Origin: Solirubrobacteraceae bacterium
GTDB lineage: Bacteria; Actinomycetota; Thermoleophilia; Solirubrobacterales; Solirubrobacteraceae
Assembly (NCBI GenBank): GCA_029263125.1
Contig: JAJCYD010000029.1
Location: 38,631 to 102,630 of the forward strand
Length of the DNA stretch: 64,000 nucleotides
Direction: 5' to 3'
The position numbers and the translations under genes were made by a program. Under the pieces are notes generated by a model. It saw only the letters and a list, made by a program, of their open reading frames with translations. It ran no database searches and was not told the DNA's origin. Positions 1-8,334 of the stretch are shown piece after piece; the first letter of the stretch is position 1; the number at the start of each line of letters is the position of its first letter.

Positions 1-1
1 G

Positions 2-1870
2 GCATTCGACCTGCCGACCCAGACCGGCTATGACGCCGACCACGAGCTGGCGCGCGGGGAGGTGGGCAAGGTCGGCGTCCCAGTCGCCCACAAGGGCGAC
101 ATGCACGCGCTGATGGACGCCATCCCGCTGGACACGATGAACACGTCGATGACGATCAACGCCACGGCGCCGTGGCTGCTGGCGCTGTACGTCGTGTGTG
201 CCGAGGAGAACGGCGTCGATCCGCGGGTCCTGCAGGGCACGACGCAGAACGACATCGTCAAGGAGTTCCTGGCGCGAGGAACCTACGCGTTCCCGCCCGG
301 TCCGTCGATGCGGCTGACCGCCGACCTGATCGCCCACACCGTCACCGAGATTCCGAAGTGGAACCCGATCAACATCTGCTCCTACCACCTGCAGGAGGCC
401 GGGGCGACGCCCGTCCAGGAGATCGCCTTCGCGATGTCCAACGCGATCGCCGTCCTGGATGCCGTCGGCCAGCGCGTCGAAGCCGCTCTGATGGGCGCCG
501 TGTTCAGCCGCGTGTCGTTCTTCGTCAACGCCGGTGTGCGCTTCGTCGAGGAGCACGCCAAGCTGCGAGCGATGGCCATCCTGTGGGAGCAGCTCGGCCG
601 CGAGCGCTTCGGCGTGCGGGACGCCAAGCAGCTGCGCTTTCGCTACGGCGTGCAGGTCAACTCGCTCGGCCTGACGGAGGCCCAGCCCGAGAACAACGTC
701 CAGCGGATCGTGCTGGAAGCGCTCGCCGTCACGCTGGGCCGCGACGCTCGCGCGCGCGCCGTGCAGCTGCCGGCGTGGAATGAGGCGCTCGGCCTGCCAC
801 GACCGTGGGATCAGCAGTGGTCGCTACGCATCCAGCAGGTCCTCGCCTACGAGACCGACCTGCTGGAGTACCCGGACATCTTCGCCGGGTCGCACGTCAT
901 GGACGGGCTCGTCGAGGAGATGCTGTCCGGCGCTCGCGACGAGATGGCGACCGTCGCGCGCCAGGACGGCGTCGATGCGGCCGTCGCCTACATGAAGTCC
1001 GCGCTCGTCGACTCCCACGGCGAGCGCATCCGCCGCATCGAGTCCGGCGACCTCGTCGTCGTCGGCCAGAACGCCTACGCCGACTCCGAGCCCTCGCCGT
1101 TGGCTGCCGGAGCCGACGGCGGGATCATGACCGTCGACGCCGGCGTCGAGGCCGAGCAGATCGCGGCGTTGGTGGCATGGCGCGAGCGGCGCGACGCCAC
1201 AGCGGTCGGCGCGGCGCTCGACGAGCTTCGTCGCGTGGCGGCCGACGACGCCCAGAACATCATGCCCGCGACGATCGCGGCCGCACGCGCCGGCGTGACC
1301 ACGGGCGAGTGGGCCCAGGCGCTGCGCGACGTCCACGGCGAGTACCGCGCGCCAACCGGGGTCGGCGAGGCCAGTGCGCCTCGCCGGGTCTCGACGGAGG
1401 GCGACCTCGAAGCACTGCGCGAGGAGGTGGAGCGTGTCAGCGACGCGATCGGCCGTCGCATCAAGATCCTCGTCGGCAAGCCGGGACTCGATGGACACTC
1501 CAACGGCGCCGAGCAGATCGCCGTGCGCGCGCGTGACGCGGGCCTGGACGTCGTCTACGAGGGCATCCGCCTGACGCCGTCGCAGATCGTGACGAGCGCG
1601 CTGCAGGAGGGTGTCCACGTCATCGGCCTGTCGATCCTGTCGGGCTCGCACCGCGAGCTCGTTGCCGAGATCACGCGCGCGCTGGCCGACGCCGGCGTGG
1701 ATGCTCCGGTCGTCGTCGGCGGGATCATCCCCGACGCCGACGTCGCTGCGCTGAAGGAGGCCGGCGTGGCGGTCGTCTTCACCCCCAAGGACTTTGACCT
1801 GACGCAGATCATGCGCACCGTCGTCGCGCTCGTGGCCGATCGCCACGGGGTCGCGGCCGCGACCCGCTGA
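2..1870 (+). CDS. meaA: MeaA-like ethylmalonyl-/methylmalonyl-CoA mutase, 5' truncated by the window edge
   Basis: Adenosylcobalamin-dependent acyl-CoA mutase that rearranges a branched dicarboxyl-CoA to its linear isomer. The frame is open from base 2, so roughly the first 40 residues lie outside the window; 622 residues are visible. The catalytic barrel comes first, with family hallmarks such as TQTGYDAD, TTQNDIVKE and WNPINICSYHLQEAG. A C-terminal B12-binding domain follows, with DGHSNG (the DxHxxG cobalt-ligand motif near visible residue 497), GLSILSGSH and VVVGGI. Mutase and B12 domain on one chain, plus the overall wording, resemble the MeaA/ethylmalonyl-CoA mutase group more than the large subunit of two-subunit methylmalonyl-CoA mutase. 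The substrate cannot be fixed by eye. A MeaB chaperone follows at 2330, which fits either mutase. Confidence 0.9.
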   Translation, partial: AFDLPTQTGYDADHELARGEVGKVGVPVAHKGDMHALMDAIPLDTMNTSMTINATAPWLLALYVVCAEENGVDPRVLQGTTQNDIVKEFLARGTYAFPPGPSMRLTADLIAHTVTEIPKWNPINICSYHLQEAGATPVQEIAFAMSNAIAVLDAVGQRVEAALMGAVFSRVSFFVNAGVRFVEEHAKLRAMAILWEQLGRERFGVRDAKQLRFRYGVQVNSLGLTEAQPENNVQRIVLEALAVTLGRDARARAVQLPAWNEALGLPRPWDQQWSLRIQQVLAYETDLLEYPDIFAGSHVMDGLVEEMLSGARDEMATVARQDGVDAAVAYMKSALVDSHGERIRRIESGDLVVVGQNAYADSEPSPLAAGADGGIMTVDAGVEAEQIAALVAWRERRDATAVGAALDELRRVAADDAQNIMPATIAAARAGVTTGEWAQALRDVHGEYRAPTGVGEASAPRRVSTEGDLEALREEVERVSDAIGRRIKILVGKPGLDGHSNGAEQIAVRARDAGLDVVYEGIRLTPSQIVTSALQEGVHVIGLSILSGSHRELVAEITRALADAGVDAPVVVGGIIPDADVAALKEAGVAVVFTPKDFDLTQIMRTVVALVADRHGVAAATR

Positions 1871-1940
1871 CGGCGGTGCTCAGGCCGTGGCGAGTGCCGC
1901 GTCGACCAGCATGTCGACGATGAGCTCGACCTCCGTCAAA

Positions 1941-2273
1941 TCAAGATAGTTGCGCGAAGGCCCGACGGACCGCCAACGAGCCGACTCCGTGGGCCAGCAG
2001 CGATGTGCCGCCACCCGCCCCGGGCTCGATCTCGACGACGATCTCCTGCACCTCCTTGTGCAGCAGCGCGAACAGCCCGAAGGGAAACGCGAAGATCGCC
2101 AGCGCGATCGTCCAGCCTGGACGGCACTGACGACGGAAGATCAGCGCGCTGCCGACGATCGACATCTTGTAGCCGTGCGGCGCAAACGCCGGCGCAATCA
2201 CCTCGAAGGCCTCGCGGCGTGCCTGCCGCGGATCGGTGCGCGCGCAGCAGATCGACGACGGCGGCGCGATCAC
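1941..2273 (-). CDS. Small membrane protein of unknown function, possibly frameshifted at its N-terminus
   Basis: A 110-residue reading frame from a GTG start. It has one clear hydrophobic segment (around WTIALAIFAFPFGLFALL) followed by a short acidic beta-rich tail. This pattern is common among small actinobacterial membrane proteins of unknown role. The first 20 or so residues look unlike protein (SSICCARTDPR). A second frame starting with ATG at 2289 begins MRAGDSDRAAVVDLLRAHR, which reads much more like a real N-terminus and resembles the opening of DUF1707 proteins. A one-base shift between the two frames would give one sensible protein, so the gene may be broken or carry a sequence error. 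It is divergent from meaB, with only 40 bp between the outermost start codons. Confidence 0.5.
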   Translation of the reverse strand: MIAPPSSICCARTDPRQARREAFEVIAPAFAPHGYKMSIVGSALIFRRQCRPGWTIALAIFAFPFGLFALLHKEVQEIVVEIEPGAGGGTSLLAHGVGSLAVRRAFAQLS

Positions 2274-2329
2274 TGTCGCCTGCGCGCATCAGCGGGGCGG
2301 TCACCGCGCGGAGGGTACCCTGGGGCGCG

Positions 2330-3283
2330 ATGTCCGACACCGGCGAGGAGCTCGGCGCGCGGCTGCGCGAGCGCGACCTCACCGCGGCGCCCGCGGTCCT
2401 CAACCTCGTCGAGAATCGAGCCCCCCAGCAGCGTGGCGCGATCGCGGCGCTGCTGGCCGGCGTGTCGCCGGCCGCGCTGGGAGCCGAGGCGCCAGGGCAC
2501 CTCGTCGGCATCACCGGTCCGCCGGGCTCGGGCAAGTCCTCGCTGCTGGCGCAGCTCGTGCCGGCATGGCGCGCGCTGCAGCGCAGCGTCGCGGTGCTCG
2601 CCGTGGACCCGTCCTCGCGACGGTCAGGCGGCGCGCTGCTCGGCGACCGTGCGCGGATCGCCGTCGACGCCACCGATGCGGCCGTCTTCGTGCGCTCGAT
2701 GGCCGCCGGCGGTCGGCTCGGCGGGCTTGCGCCGGCCACGCGCGCGGCGGCCCAGGCGCTCGCTGCCGCCTTCGACGTCGTCGTCGTCGAGACCGTCGGA
2801 GTCGGCCAGTCGGAGACCGACATCGCCGAGGCTGCCGACACCGTGGCGGTCGTGGTGCAGCCCGCGGCCGGCGACGTCCTGCAGTTTTTGAAGTCGGGAA
2901 TCATGGAGATCCCCGACGTGCTCGTCGTGACCAAGGCCGATCTCGGTGCTCCGGCCGCCCGCTCCCAACACGACCTGCAGGCGTCGCTGCGGTCCCTGGG
3001 CGCGCCCGACATCCCGGTCCTTGCAGTCTCGTCGCTGGCGCCGCCATCCGGCGTCGGCGAGCTGGTCGCGGCGCTCGACGAGCACCGCGCGCGGATCGAC
3101 GTTCCCGCACGACGGCTCGCGGCGCGGCGGGCCAGCGCGCTCGCCGACTTCAGCGCCGAGCACGGCGATCGGGGACTCCGCGCCCTCGGCGGGTCGCGGG
3201 CGGCGACGCGGCTACTGGCTGCACTGGACGCGTCGCTTGACGTGGCGGCGCTGACCGAGGCCCTGGAGCAGGCGGCGCGGTGA
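2330..3283 (+). CDS. meaB: MeaB/ArgK-family G-protein chaperone of the B12-dependent mutase
   Basis: P-loop GTPase that loads, protects and repairs adenosylcobalamin-dependent acyl-CoA mutases. The 317-residue protein has Walker A GPPGSGKSS at residues 63-71, a switch region ETVGVGQSE that is highly typical of MeaB, and the guanine-specificity motif TKAD near residue 203. The C-terminal helical dimerisation arm is present. The start is the ATG at 2330; the frame is open further upstream, but that stretch overlaps the divergent gene and does not look like MeaB. Its position just downstream of the mutase supports the pairing, although the divergent small gene sits between them. The 3' end overlaps the next start codon by four bases (GTGA). 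Confidence 0.92.
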   Translation: MSDTGEELGARLRERDLTAAPAVLNLVENRAPQQRGAIAALLAGVSPAALGAEAPGHLVGITGPPGSGKSSLLAQLVPAWRALQRSVAVLAVDPSSRRSGGALLGDRARIAVDATDAAVFVRSMAAGGRLGGLAPATRAAAQALAAAFDVVVVETVGVGQSETDIAEAADTVAVVVQPAAGDVLQFLKSGIMEIPDVLVVTKADLGAPAARSQHDLQASLRSLGAPDIPVLAVSSLAPPSGVGELVAALDEHRARIDVPARRLAARRASALADFSAEHGDRGLRALGGSRAATRLLAALDASLDVAALTEALEQAAR

Positions 3284-3441
3284 GCCGCCGGACCGTCACC
3301 GATCTGGCCATGATGGTGCTCGCGTTCGCGCTATGCAGCGCCGTGGCAGGGCTCGCCGGCACTCCCAACCTCGGCACGGCGCTGACCTTCGGGCAGCTCG
3401 GCTTCGCGCTGACCGCGACGTACGTGCTCGTCAAGCGCTGA
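3280..3441 (+). CDS. Small two-helix membrane protein coupled to meaB
   Basis: A 53-residue frame begins at GTG 3280, overlapping the meaB stop codon in the GTGA arrangement usual for translational coupling. The product is almost wholly hydrophobic. Two candidate membrane spans (around LAMMVLAFALCSAVAGLAG and FGQLGFALTATYVLV) are joined by a short PNLGT turn, with a basic N-terminus (SRR) and a KR tail. I do not recognise a family. Coupling to meaB suggests co-expression, but no role in mutase maturation can be claimed. Confidence 0.55.
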   Translation: MSRRTVTDLAMMVLAFALCSAVAGLAGTPNLGTALTFGQLGFALTATYVLVKR

Positions 3442-3450
3442 ACGCGCCCG

Positions 3451-4119
3451 CTACGGCACCGGGGTGGCGCTATCGCCGCCGGGCGGCAGGATCTTCCACC
3501 TGTCGTCCTCGCGCACGAGCGTGTACTTCGCCTCGCCGGGAACCTGGCCGGCGGCTGAGCCGCGCACCTGGGCGGTCGCCCGGTCGCCGTCGACCTTGAC
3601 GCTGAGGACCGTCAGCGTCGGGTTGCGCACGTCCTCGAGTGCCGTGCGAAGCGCGACTTCGCACGGCAACCCGCTGCTCGCCGTCCTGCGCACGTAGGAC
3701 TTGGCGAGCAGGTCATCGCACAGCCGCTGGTAGTCCTTCAGGCGCGACGCCGAGCCGTAGCCGGCCAGCGCATCGCGGACGAGCTTGTCGTCGTCGCGCC
3801 GTCCGCCGAGCACGACCACTGCGAGGATGACGACGATCGCCAGCAACCCGGCGATGGCGATTCGAGGCTTGCCGCCGAGCTTGCCGAAGGCGCGAAACGG
3901 CGCGCCGAGCAGTCGCCGCGGCTTGGCGAGGACGCTGCCCAACGCCGCCAGGCGCTTGCCCTTCGGCTTGTCGCCCTTGGCCTTCTTGGTCTTCTTGACC
4001 TTCTTCTCCGCCTTGGCCTTCTTCTCGCTCTTGGGATCGGGCAGCGGATCAAACGGAGAAGCCGCCGCCAGTTCCTGCGGCGTGGGCTGCTTCTTGCGCT
4101 TCAGGGAAGGGCGCTTCAT
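3451..4119 (-). CDS. Lys-rich single-pass membrane protein with an exported C-terminal domain
   Basis: Product of 222 residues. Residues 1-80 are cytoplasmic and very rich in lysine (runs such as KSEKKAKAEKKVKKTKK), residues 85-105 form one membrane span, and the remainder is an outside domain whose shape (helices, then beta strands ending VREDDRWKILPPGG) resembles NTF2-like or DUF4878-type lipoprotein and membrane-anchored domains. The ATG at 4119 was chosen because the 34 residues upstream have no protein character. It is divergent from the DipZ-like gene. The function is unknown; the basic tail may bind nucleic acid or acidic lipid. Confidence 0.7.
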   Translation of the reverse strand: MKRPSLKRKKQPTPQELAAASPFDPLPDPKSEKKAKAEKKVKKTKKAKGDKPKGKRLAALGSVLAKPRRLLGAPFRAFGKLGGKPRIAIAGLLAIVVILAVVVLGGRRDDDKLVRDALAGYGSASRLKDYQRLCDDLLAKSYVRRTASSGLPCEVALRTALEDVRNPTLTVLSVKVDGDRATAQVRGSAAGQVPGEAKYTLVREDDRWKILPPGGDSATPVP

Positions 4120-4202
4120 GGGCGCGCAGACTAATGGACGCCGAGGCGGCGTCGAGCCGTCATGCATCCGTAAGCGCGGAATGCGAGAACTCACTGCAAC
4201 GA

Positions 4203-5999
4203 ATGGTCGTCCTCCTCGCATTCGCGCTGCTCGCGGGCGCCGCCACGGCGATCACGCCATGTGTGCTGCCCGTCCTCCCGGCGCTGCTGTCGGCAAGCGG
4301 CAGTGGTGGTCGCCGCCGGCCGCTCGGCGTCGTCGCCGGGCTGACGCTGACGCACACGATCACGATCGTCGGAATCGCGGCGGTCGTCGACGGCGTGGGC
4401 TTCGCGGACGGCACCCTGCGCACGCTCGCGATCGCCGCGCTGGCCGTCTTCGGGCTGACCCTGCTCGTGCCGCGCCTGAGCCACTGGATGCAGGAACGGA
4501 TGTCGGGCTTCTCGCGCCTGGGCCCGCGCAGCGCCGGCGACGGGTTCTGGTCGGGTCTACCGGTCGGCGGCGCCCTGGGTTTCGTCTACGCGCCATGCGC
4601 CGGGCCGATCCTCGCGGCCGTGATCTCCGTCAGCGCGTCGCAGGGCACGACCGGGCAGCTCGTCGCGGTGGCGGCCGCCTACGGCCTGGGCTCCGCCGTC
4701 GTGCTACTGGGGCTGGCGCTCGGGGGACGCAAGCTCATGGATCGCGTGCGCAACGCCGGTCGCGGCCCCGCGTTGCAGCGAGCCTTCGGCGTCGTGATGG
4801 TGCTGACCGCCGTGCTGATGTTCGCCAACCTCGACATTCGCTTTCAGACGGCCCTCGCCAGCGACTTCCCGGGCTTTCTGACCAATCCCACCGGGGGTCT
4901 TGAGCGCACCGACGCCGTCGAGGGGCGACTTGCCGGCCTGCGCGGCGAGTCGAGGTTCGAGCCGCCCTCCGAGGCCGTCGCTCCGAAGGGGAAGAGCACC
5001 CCAGCGCCCGCGAAGGCCGCCTCAGACGCGGCGCTCCCCGGTGTCCGGACGCCCGCGCTGCGGGTGCTCGGCGACGCGCCCGAGTTTCGCGGCACGCAGC
5101 GCTGGTTCAACTCGCCGCCGCTGACGATGAAGCGCCTGCGCGGGCGTGTCGTGCTCGTCGACTTCTGGACCTACACCTGCATCAACTGCCTGCGCACGCT
5201 GCCCTACATCAAGTCGTGGGACAAGCGCTACCGCGACCAGGGCCTGACGATCGTCGGCGTGCACACGCCCGAGTTCGCCTTCGAGAAGAAGGCGTCCAAC
5301 GTGCTGCGATCGATCAAGGACAACAAGCTGCGCTACCCGGTCGTGCAGGACAACGACTTCGTCACCTGGAACGCGTTCACCAACAGGGGCTGGCCGTCGA
5401 AGTACCTCATCGACGCCAAGGGCCGCGTGCGCTACACGCATCTCGGCGAGGGCGCCTACGAGGAGACCGAAGCCGCCATCCGCACGCTGCTCGCCGAGGC
5501 CGGCGACGAGCGCCTCGGCAAGGCCGCCACGCCCGACGGCACGATCGAGTCCGTCGGCCCGCATGCGACGCCCGAGACCTACCTGGGCAGCTCGCGGGCG
5601 CAGAGCTTCTCCCCCGAGGGCCCGACCAACGGCACGCGCGACTACACCGCGGCCAGCGGCGAGGACCTGCCTCTGAGCGTGTTCAGCCTCGGCGGGCGCT
5701 GGCGCGTCGACGACGAGTCCGCACGAGCGGTGCGCAAGGCGACGATCACCGCCCGCGTGGTCGGCACGGCCGTCTACATCGTGCTCTCCTCCAAGGCTGA
5801 CAAGCCACGCAAGGTGCAGGTCCGCCTCGACGGCAGGCCGATCGCCGGTGCCGATGCCGGCGAGGACGTCAAGGACGGCGTCGTGACCGTGCGAACCCAA
5901 CGGCTCTACTCGCTGGTCAAGGTCGATTCGCTGCAGGAGCACGTGCTGACGTTGCGGTTTGCCCCGGGCGTCAGCGGCTACGCGTTCACGTTCGGCTGA
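4203..5999 (+). CDS. DipZ-like fusion of a CcdA membrane domain and an exported thioredoxin
   Basis: Transfers reducing power across the membrane to exported proteins, as in cytochrome c maturation and disulphide repair. The 598-residue protein has a CcdA-type multi-span domain (residues 1 to about 220) with one conserved cysteine in each half (ITPCVLPVLP and YAPCAGPI). A Pro/Ala/Lys linker follows, then a TlpA-like thioredoxin fold with WTYTCINC (Cys326 and Cys329), then a C-terminal beta-rich domain. This order matches the mycobacterial DipZ fusion. Start ATG 4203 was preferred to the longer frame because the membrane segment begins immediately there. A membrane-bound cytochrome c at 31947 is a possible client, but only as a guess. 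Confidence 0.85.
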   Translation: MVVLLAFALLAGAATAITPCVLPVLPALLSASGSGGRRRPLGVVAGLTLTHTITIVGIAAVVDGVGFADGTLRTLAIAALAVFGLTLLVPRLSHWMQERMSGFSRLGPRSAGDGFWSGLPVGGALGFVYAPCAGPILAAVISVSASQGTTGQLVAVAAAYGLGSAVVLLGLALGGRKLMDRVRNAGRGPALQRAFGVVMVLTAVLMFANLDIRFQTALASDFPGFLTNPTGGLERTDAVEGRLAGLRGESRFEPPSEAVAPKGKSTPAPAKAASDAALPGVRTPALRVLGDAPEFRGTQRWFNSPPLTMKRLRGRVVLVDFWTYTCINCLRTLPYIKSWDKRYRDQGLTIVGVHTPEFAFEKKASNVLRSIKDNKLRYPVVQDNDFVTWNAFTNRGWPSKYLIDAKGRVRYTHLGEGAYEETEAAIRTLLAEAGDERLGKAATPDGTIESVGPHATPETYLGSSRAQSFSPEGPTNGTRDYTAASGEDLPLSVFSLGGRWRVDDESARAVRKATITARVVGTAVYIVLSSKADKPRKVQVRLDGRPIAGADAGEDVKDGVVTVRTQRLYSLVKVDSLQEHVLTLRFAPGVSGYAFTFG

Positions 6000-6013
6000 G
6001 CGTCCGTCCTAAC

Positions 6014-6583
6014 ATGGCCGGGATGGAAGCTTCAGAAGCCCGCTCGTGGCTGCGCTGCTACCGCTGCTGGTCCACGGATCTCGAGGTCCAGGTCCACTAC
6101 GAGGGGATCCACAAGATCGATGCCGAGACCGGCGAACGCACCGACGCGGTCGACGAGCTCCAGGAGGCGGTCGTGCAGTGCCTGGAGTGCATGCACGACC
6201 AGCCGCACCTCGGCTTTCACAACGGCCGCGTCGAGCCGATCGAGGATCGCTGGGAGCGGATGATCGCGGGCACGCCGTGGGTCGCGTCCTGCACGGTGAC
6301 CGTCGACGCCGAGGAGGTCGAGACGTGCTCGGGCCCCGAAGCCGGCGACGCGCTGTCCTACGCGGCGTTCGGCGACCACGGCACGCGCGAGTTCTTCACC
6401 CACGTGCGCTTCCACAAGCACGACGGCGACAAGATCGTCGTGCACCTGCTCGTCGAGCTCTACGCGCGCTCGCCCGAGGAGGCCTCGCAGGTGCTCGAGG
6501 AGGCCGCGCGCGGCCAGCTGGCGATCACGTCGCTCGCCGAGGAATCGCGCCCGCCGGCCTCGACCGGCGACGGCCGGCACTGA
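6014..6583 (+). CDS. Conserved hypothetical protein with paired CxxC motifs
   Basis: A 189-residue soluble protein with no signal peptide. CYRC near residue 15 and CLEC near residue 56 could form one zinc or iron-binding knuckle. The middle and C-terminal parts alternate strands and helices and are rich in charged residues (RFHKHDGDKIVVHLLVELYA), which resembles an alpha/beta sandwich. I do not recognise the family. It starts 14 bases after the DipZ-like gene on the same strand, so the two are probably co-transcribed. A second ATG at 6023 is an equally possible start. Confidence 0.7.
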   Translation: MAGMEASEARSWLRCYRCWSTDLEVQVHYEGIHKIDAETGERTDAVDELQEAVVQCLECMHDQPHLGFHNGRVEPIEDRWERMIAGTPWVASCTVTVDAEEVETCSGPEAGDALSYAAFGDHGTREFFTHVRFHKHDGDKIVVHLLVELYARSPEEASQVLEEAARGQLAITSLAEESRPPASTGDGRH

Positions 6584-6590
6584 CCCACGC

Positions 6591-7883
6591 TCAGGGGTAG
6601 ATGCCGCGCATCCTGGCGGCTTCTGAGACGCGCTCGATCGCGACCGACAGCGCGGCCATCCGCCAGTCGCAGCCGTGGCGCTCGGCAGCGCCGACGACGC
6701 GCCCGAACGCCGCGCGCAGCTGGCGGCGCAGGCGCTCCTCGATCTCCATCTCATCCCACGTGTAGTGCTGCTGGTCTTGCACCCACTCGAAGTAGGAGAC
6801 GGTGACGCCGCCGGCGTTGGCGAGCACGTCGGGCACGACGAGGATGTCGCGCTCGCGCAGGATCGCCTCGGCGTCGGGCGTCGTCGGGCCGTTGGCCGCC
6901 TCGATCACGAGTTGGCAGTTCAGCCGCGGCGCGTTCTCGCCGGTGATCTGTCGCTCCAGCGCGGCGGGCATGAGGATCTCGCAGGGCACCTCGAGCACGT
7001 CGGTGGGACCGACACGCTCGGCGTCGGGGTAGCCGGCCAGCACGCCCCCCTCCTGCACCCATGCGCTGATCGCGGCGATGTCCAGCCCATCGGCTGCGAC
7101 GAGCCCGCCCGAGCGATCGGATACCGCGACGACCTGTGCGCCGATCGCGGCGAGCTCGCGCGCAGCGACGGCGCCGACGTTGCCAAAGCCCTGGATCGCC
7201 ACGCGCGATTCGCGCAGCGCCATGCTGATCTTGTCGCAGACGGCCTCCAGCACGTAGACGACGCCCAGGCCGGTGGCCTCGCGCCGTCCGGCCGTGCCAC
7301 CGAGGACGATGGGTTTGCCGGTCACGATGCCCGGCACTGAGTGGCCGACCTGCTGGGAGTAGGTGTCCATGAACCACGCCATCTCGCGCTCGCCGGTCGC
7401 CATGTCCGGCGCCGGGATGTCCTTCTCGGGACCGATGACGGGGATCAGCTCGGCGGCATAGCGGCGCGTCAACCGCTCGAGCTCTCCGACGCTCAGCTCG
7501 CTGGGCGTGCAGCGCACGCCGCCCTTGGCGCCGCCATAAGGCAGGCCCAGCAGCGCGCATTTCCACGTCATCCACATGGCCAGCGCCGCGCACTCACCGA
7601 GCGAGACGTCGGGGCCGTAGCGAAAGCCGCCCTTCGTCGGCCCCATCGTCAGCGTGTGCTGCACGCGGTAGCCGGTCATCGAGCGCACCTCGCCGGAGTC
7701 CATCCGCACCGGGAAGTTCACGACGAGCGAGCGCCGCGGGTCGGCGAGGCGCGCGACGAACTCCGCGTCGAGGTTCAGCAGCTTGGATGCGCGACCGAAC
7801 TGGTTGCGCGCGATGGCGTAGAGCTCTGAGCTCCATTCGCTGCCGGCGGCGACATCGTCGCGGGTCGCGTGTTCGTCGGCCAT
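6591..7883 (-). CDS. Glu/Leu/Phe/Val dehydrogenase, most likely glutamate dehydrogenase
   Basis: Interconverts glutamate with 2-oxoglutarate and ammonia using NAD(P). The 430-residue length is usual for the hexameric GDH group. The substrate domain carries PTKGGFRY and PYGGAKGG, the latter holding the catalytic lysine, followed by the conserved EKDIPAPDMAT. The coenzyme domain has the Rossmann loop QGFGNVG and, later, EAANGPTTPDA and DVLANAGGVTVSYFEWVQ. The ATG at 7883 is where family similarity begins; 40 extra in-frame residues upstream look random. Coenzyme preference cannot be read with confidence. It converges on the hypothetical gene ending at 6583. Confidence 0.93.
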   Translation of the reverse strand: MADEHATRDDVAAGSEWSSELYAIARNQFGRASKLLNLDAEFVARLADPRRSLVVNFPVRMDSGEVRSMTGYRVQHTLTMGPTKGGFRYGPDVSLGECAALAMWMTWKCALLGLPYGGAKGGVRCTPSELSVGELERLTRRYAAELIPVIGPEKDIPAPDMATGEREMAWFMDTYSQQVGHSVPGIVTGKPIVLGGTAGRREATGLGVVYVLEAVCDKISMALRESRVAIQGFGNVGAVAARELAAIGAQVVAVSDRSGGLVAADGLDIAAISAWVQEGGVLAGYPDAERVGPTDVLEVPCEILMPAALERQITGENAPRLNCQLVIEAANGPTTPDAEAILRERDILVVPDVLANAGGVTVSYFEWVQDQQHYTWDEMEIEERLRRQLRAAFGRVVGAAERHGCDWRMAALSVAIERVSEAARMRGIYP

Positions 7884-8007
7884 CGTGGGCCGGACCGTAG
7901 CGCGAGAAGCGAACGCGAGGCTGACGGCTACGCCGTGGCGTTCACCCGCCGCGGCTCGACGAGGTCGGTCCACGATCCCGTAGGCCACTGCCTCCTGGGT
8001 CATGTAG

Positions 8008-8214
8008 CGGTCGCGCCTACCGATCAGCCGCCAGGCCGTGGCGAAGCATCTCGCGTCACTGCAACGTGCTCAGCTCGTCAACGCGCATCGCAGCGGGCGG
8101 GAGACGCGCTTCGAAGCCACCCCCGCCCCACTCGCCGACGCGATCGGCTGGATGACCGAGGTCGGCGCCCAGTGGGACGCGCGCCTTGCTGCCCTCAGCG
8201 ACGCAGTCGGTTGA
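8008..8214 (+). pseudogene. Remnant of an ArsR-family transcriptional regulator
   Basis: The + strand encodes about 68 residues that read as the second half of an ArsR-type winged helix: SRLPISRQAVAKHLASL (recognition helix), then RSGRETRFEATPAPLADAIGW, then WDARLAAL before a TGA at 8212. There is a TAG in frame just upstream at 8005, and no frame upstream supplies the usual first helices (ALADPTRR-like), so the N-terminal half is missing. GTG 8038 could still start a short frame, but it would lack a full DNA-binding domain. I call it a decayed gene fragment. It fills part of the gap between the convergently placed GDH and PEP carboxykinase genes. Confidence 0.7.
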
Positions 8215-8334
8215 GCTCGGCCGAACCCCGGACGCAGCCGGCCCGGCGCCCCCACGAAGCCGATCGTGGCGTCTGGGTGTCGTCATCCGCCACCGAAACG
8301 CCACGACCGTCCTCCGCGGGTCTGCCACTGGCCG

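Noticed and set aside
1..2000. Cobalamin riboswitch near the B12-dependent mutase
   Set aside because: The mutase 5' region is outside the window, and the meaB leader is only tens of bases long with no B12-box-like sequence.
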